Part shown: in pieces, positions 60,819 through 64,000 of the stretch
Layout of the letters: each line of letters opens with the position of its first letter
Numbering within the stretch: position 1 is the stretch's first letter
Assembly: GCA_013314775.1 (NCBI GenBank)
Contig: JABUFB010000012.1
Coordinates: 124,001 to 188,000, forward strand
Source of the DNA: Armatimonadota bacterium
GTDB taxonomy: Bacteria; Armatimonadota; Zipacnadia; Zipacnadales; JABUFB01
DNA: 64,000 bases
Reading direction: 5' to 3'
The notes under the pieces: model-generated
The model's input: the letters and a program-made list of their open reading frames with translations, nothing else
The model's database searches: none
What the model was told of the DNA's origin: nothing
Program-made: the position numbers and the translations under genes

Positions 60819-61534
60819 ATGCGGAAGCGATCCCCCAGGTAATACTTGCGCGCAATGGGATCGTGGGGCAAGTCAGCCGCGGAGCCTTGGGTGCGAATGA
60901 TCCCATCCGATATGATATACGCCCGGTCCGTAATTCCCAGGGTCTCGCGCACATTATGGTCGGTGATCAGGATGCCCGTATCCTCATCCTTCAGGCCGCG
61001 CACAATGTTCTGGATGTCTTCAATGGCGATGGGGTCGACGCCGGTGAAAGGCTCGTCCAGCAGGATGTAGGACGGGTTGGTGCACAGAGTCCGGGCGATC
61101 TCGACACGACGCTGCTCGCCCCCCGACAACACCATCCCCTTGGAGTTTGCAAGAGCCGACAGGCCCAATTTCTCCAGGAGCGTGTCGGCACGGTCGAACT
61201 GCTCGGCCCGGGACAAGCCCTGGAGTTCGAGGATCAACAGCAGATTCTCGCGTACCGTGAGCTTGCGGAAAACCGAGGGCTCCTGTGCAAGATAGCCAAT
61301 GCCTTTGCGGCAGCGTACATGCATGGGCAGGCCGTTGAGATCTTCGCCCTCAAGCAGGACGCGGCCTGAATCAGACTGCACGAGGCCCAGGGTCATGTAG
61401 AAACTGGTGGTCTTCCCGGCTCCGTTCGGTCCGAGAAGGCCCACGATCTCACCACGGTTCACAGTGAAGCTGACGCCGCGGACGACCTCGCGCCCGCGGT
61501 AGCTCTTTTTCAGTTCGATGGCTTCCAGCGGCAT
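60815..61534 (-). CDS. lptB: Lipopolysaccharide export ATPase LptB
   Basis: The 239-residue ATPase has Walker A LLGPNGAGKTT, IGYLAQEPSVFRKLTVRENL (Q-loop, typical of LptB), signature LSGGEQRRVEIARTL, Walker B YILLDEPFTGVDP and the switch LITDHNVRETL. The open frame extends 47 residues further up, but ATG 61534 (MPLEAIELKKSYRG) matches the family start. It is coupled to the downstream permease. Confidence 0.95.
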   Translation of the reverse strand: MPLEAIELKKSYRGREVVRGVSFTVNRGEIVGLLGPNGAGKTTSFYMTLGLVQSDSGRVLLEGEDLNGLPMHVRCRKGIGYLAQEPSVFRKLTVRENLLLILELQGLSRAEQFDRADTLLEKLGLSALANSKGMVLSGGEQRRVEIARTLCTNPSYILLDEPFTGVDPIAIEDIQNIVRGLKDEDTGILITDHNVRETLGITDRAYIISDGIIRTQGSAADLPHDPIARKYYLGDRFRM

Positions 61535-61750
61535 GAAAACAGGTTCCCGGGAGAGAGTAGACAACAACGGCAGACCGGAGGACTGGCGTCGCTCCGCAAC
61601 CGCTTGTGGCTGCGAGGCGCATGCCTGTACTCGGTCCCGAGCAGCTGACGGCTGCGTCGCATTGGGTTCAGGCACCGGGCTGGGACACGGCCCGATCCCC
61701 GATGCCAGTCCCCAATAGTTGGGCCAAGCCCGGCCTGAAAAGTCGCCCGC

Positions 61751-62311
61751 TCACTGCTGCGGCGCGCTCGTGGTCGGCGGAATCTCAACTTCCATGTGCA
61801 CCGGGCCCTCGACGGTCACGTCGAACGTGTTCATATCGATGATGATCGTTTGGCCCGTGAGTTTCGCGGGCTGGCTGTTGGGCGGCTGCGGGATCGTGCT
61901 CATGACGGCCTCGGCGCCGCCGGTGAGCTTCACGATACGCGAATCGCCCAAGAATTGCGCGTCTCCCTTGCAGTCCGCGGTGATGATCCGTTGCCTGCCC
62001 TCAGTGTCTTTGGCTTCGGTGATGTCGAAATGCACGGGGCCGGAAGCGGTGATGCGCTCGATCCTGTTCCCATCGGCGCTAAATTTCCCGCTGATGCGCT
62101 CGGAAGTCATGACGGACTTGTCTTCGCCCTTGATCTCCACCCTGCAGCCGCCGGAGAACTCGATCTCTCCGGTCTTCCAGTTGTACGTCGCCTTGCGGTT
62201 CGCCGTGATAGTCGCCTGCTGGGTCTGCTTCTCGGCTGCCAGGGCGAGGCCGGAGGTGATCAGAAGCAAGCCTGTCACTATCGCTGTCGTAATGCGTTGT
62301 GCGCGTCTCAT
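61751..62311 (-). CDS. lptA: LptA/OstA-like periplasmic protein
   Basis: The 186-residue protein has a signal peptide (TTAIVTGLLLITSGLALAA) and an OstA/LptA beta-jellyroll pattern: ATYNWKTGEIEFSGGCRVE, ERITASGPVHFDI, ITADCKGDAQFLGDSRIVKLTGGAEA. It probably bridges lipopolysaccharide across the periplasm. ATG 62311 has AGGAGG upstream. It lies between the lptC-like gene (31 nt) and lptB (216 nt). Confidence 0.88.
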   Translation of the reverse strand: MRRAQRITTAIVTGLLLITSGLALAAEKQTQQATITANRKATYNWKTGEIEFSGGCRVEIKGEDKSVMTSERISGKFSADGNRIERITASGPVHFDITEAKDTEGRQRIITADCKGDAQFLGDSRIVKLTGGAEAVMSTIPQPPNSQPAKLTGQTIIIDMNTFDVTVEGPVHMEVEIPPTTSAPQQ

Positions 62312-62342
62312 GCGAATTTCCTCCGTGTCAGACGGAACTGCC

Positions 62343-63278
62343 TTACCTGGGCACCCGAGCCCGGGCTGTCACCTTGCCCAGGAACGTTGCAGTCCCACTC
62401 TTCGCATCGATGATGAGTTTCGGGGCCGTGGCTGTGACGCCCTTTCCCTTCAGTGTGACGCCGCCGGACAGCTCCCAGTTCTTGCCGTCGTTGGTTGCTC
62501 TTGCCCGGGGAGCCTCGGCGGTGATGTTCTCGTGGGTCACTTTCACGCCGCCGCTGAGGTCCAGGCGGCCGTCCTTGCGGCGAAATATCGCCTTCTCGGT
62601 GCGCGCATGGTATCCGTGGCCGTCCAGCGTCGGAGAGCCCGTGAGCGTAGCCACCGCTGTGTCGCTGTCGACTGTGGCCTGCCCGCACTTCACTGAGTAG
62701 CCCTGGTACTGCAGCGTCACCGTGTCCGACAGCGTGATCATGTCTGAAGCCCGTTCAGCCACAAGCTTGCCGGATTTCAGGTCGTACCCCGCGTACGACG
62801 CCGTTACAGGGCCGGATGCCTCCAGCACCTGCGTGCCCATGTTGTAGTCGAGGCTCTCGCAGGCGAAAGACGACCCTCCCACCGTGGACTTGGCTTCCAC
62901 CCCGTCAGCGAACCGGACCGCGCGATTCTTCATATCAATGACGAACTGCTCGGCGCGGACTTCCAGTTTTTCCTCAGCGCCCCGAGCCAGCTCCCACAGA
63001 ATATCGGTCCCGGTGGCGCGCATGGTCTTGCGGTCGAAGGCAATGCTGCCGCGGCTTTTCACCTGCCACAGGAGTTTGCCCTGGTCGTCATACTCGTTGA
63101 GCTTGAGCCCTTCAAACTCGACCTGGATGCGCTCCAGGTCGTTCGGCTTCTTCGTTGCGACGGGCCTGCCCCTGTCATCTCCGGCAGGCGTCCCTGGCTG
63201 TCGGGTGGCCAGCCAGACCACCCCTATCGACAACAGCACGGCGGCCGCCGCCACCAGGTACGCTACGCGTGGTCTCAT
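62343..63278 (-). CDS. lptC: LptC-like protein with extended OstA-type repeats
   Basis: The 311-residue protein has a membrane anchor (AYLVAAAAVLLSIGVVWLA). An LptC-like jellyroll follows (GLKLNEYDDQGKLLWQVKSRGSIAFDRKTMRATG), then further strands of OstA type (YDLKSGKLVAERASDMITLSDTV, GRLDLSGGVKVTHENITAEAPRARA). LptC of E. coli is 191 residues, so this looks like LptC fused to an added LptA-like jellyroll. It sits between the glycosyltransferase (12-nt gap) and lptA. Confidence 0.82.
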   Translation of the reverse strand: MRPRVAYLVAAAAVLLSIGVVWLATRQPGTPAGDDRGRPVATKKPNDLERIQVEFEGLKLNEYDDQGKLLWQVKSRGSIAFDRKTMRATGTDILWELARGAEEKLEVRAEQFVIDMKNRAVRFADGVEAKSTVGGSSFACESLDYNMGTQVLEASGPVTASYAGYDLKSGKLVAERASDMITLSDTVTLQYQGYSVKCGQATVDSDTAVATLTGSPTLDGHGYHARTEKAIFRRKDGRLDLSGGVKVTHENITAEAPRARATNDGKNWELSGGVTLKGKGVTATAPKLIIDAKSGTATFLGKVTARARVPR

Positions 63279-63290
63279 CGGCGCTGGGCC

Positions 63291-63995
63291 TCAATCGATG
63301 AAGCGGAACTTCAGGATGGTCCACAGGGCAGCGAAGCCGTCACGCCAACCGATTTTCTTGCCCTCACGGATGGTGCGGGGAGAATAGCGGATGGGGATTT
63401 CGGCCACGCGCTTGCCCGAGCGCCGGGCCCCTTTGACGAACTTCGCGGCGATCTCGAAGTCCAGGTCGAAACTATTGCTCCGCAGGTTCAGGCCCTGGAA
63501 GACTTCGCGCCGGGCCAGCTTGTAGCAGCTGGCGATGTCCGTCAACCCGCTCCAGAAAAGGATTCGGAAGAATGCATTGATCGCTTCGCGCCCGAGGGAA
63601 AACGCCCCCGGCGGGAGCTTCTCCCCGCGCGCCTTCATCCCTCTAATGCGGGACCCGATCACCGCGAAAGTCTCGGGCTTGCGGGCGGCTTCGAGAAGAA
63701 CCAGGTAATCCTGTGGGTCGTATTCCAGATCGGCGTCTTGGATGATGATGAACTCGCCCTGCGCCGCGGCGATACCCCTTTTGACAGAGTTGCCCTTGCG
63801 CATGTTTCGCTCTTGCAGAATCGCGCGGATGCCCGGTTGGCTCGCGAGTTCCTGGATTCGCTCGCGGGTGCCGTCGGTAGAGCAGTTGTCGACAAGGATG
63901 ATCTCCTTGGGCACATCCACCGCGCGCACTCTGGAGACGATTTCGTCGATGGTCGCTATCTCGTTGTAAGCGGGAATCACCACGCTGAGTTCCAT
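63291..63995 (-). CDS. Family 2 glycosyltransferase
   Basis: The 234-residue protein has a GT-A fold: ELSVVIPAYNEIATIDEIV, EIILVDNCSTDGTRE, RKGNSVKRGIAAAQGEFIIIQDADLEYDPQDY (DAD metal motif). A C-terminal region typical of DPM1-type enzymes follows, with no membrane helices. It probably transfers a sugar from a nucleotide or to a lipid carrier for envelope glycans. It is complete, starting at ATG 63995 near the window edge, and leads the lpt run. Confidence 0.92.
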   Translation of the reverse strand: MELSVVIPAYNEIATIDEIVSRVRAVDVPKEIILVDNCSTDGTRERIQELASQPGIRAILQERNMRKGNSVKRGIAAAQGEFIIIQDADLEYDPQDYLVLLEAARKPETFAVIGSRIRGMKARGEKLPPGAFSLGREAINAFFRILFWSGLTDIASCYKLARREVFQGLNLRSNSFDLDFEIAAKFVKGARRSGKRVAEIPIRYSPRTIREGKKIGWRDGFAALWTILKFRFID

Positions 63996-64000
63996 GTCGG

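Overview
The window is high-GC bacterial chromosome with short gaps and genes on both strands. A diderm (two-membrane) host is implied by a lipopolysaccharide-transport block (lptA, lptB, lptC-like, lptF/G-like) and an Mla-type phospholipid transporter. The mix of carbohydrate genes (PcRGLX/RIFT-barrel lyase, GH29, CE7, GH16, GHL10, ceramidase-fold, many Gfo/Idh and xylose-isomerase-like TIM barrels), a KaiC-like ATPase and a DUF3084 + YqgF-like pair would fit Armatimonadota or a related lineage. That placement is inference from gene content; no rRNA or other decisive marker is present.

Left half (about 1-32 kb): a polysaccharide and glycan catabolism region of roughly twenty genes in short runs of alternating direction. 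It has secreted proteins (RIFT-barrel lyase-like, GH20-like, SGNH esterase, GHL10-like, SUMF1-fold, DUF362) and proteins without visible signals (GH29, CE7 esterase, a second GH20/67-like protein, ceramidase-fold protein, Gfo/Idh oxidoreductase, amidohydrolase, two UroD-fold proteins, a sugar isomerase-like barrel). One AraC regulator lies next to a helically phased direct repeat. No transporter or SusC/D pair is visible. Gaps in this half hold several dispersed palindromic elements, including an approximately 165-bp BIME-like structure and two copies of a second element in opposite orientation.

Middle (about 32-41 kb): envelope and signalling genes. These are a lipoprotein with carboxypeptidase-regulatory-like domains, a small coiled-coil membrane protein with a DUF456 protein, a GH16-like glucanase, a two-domain KaiC-like ATPase followed by two overlapping paralogous mini membrane proteins, a 59-residue four-cysteine protein, a membrane protein with a Pro-Glu repeat, and an anchored cyclophilin.

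Right half (about 41-64 kb): mostly core functions. An mla-like operon (permease, ATPase, very long MCE protein) has a near-consensus promoter. It is followed by rplI, dnaB, purD, purE, purF, purM and a YdcF-like protein. Then come three more sugar-isomerase-like barrels, a HAD phosphatase and an orphan histidine kinase behind a perfect sigma-70-type promoter. The end is a leftward run: GT2 glycosyltransferase, lptC-like, lptA-like, lptB, lptF/G-like, DUF3084 protein, YqgF-like nuclease.

No rRNA, tRNA, CRISPR array, transposase, integrase or prophage gene was recognised. Many start codons are GTG or TTG; each choice is explained in its entry.
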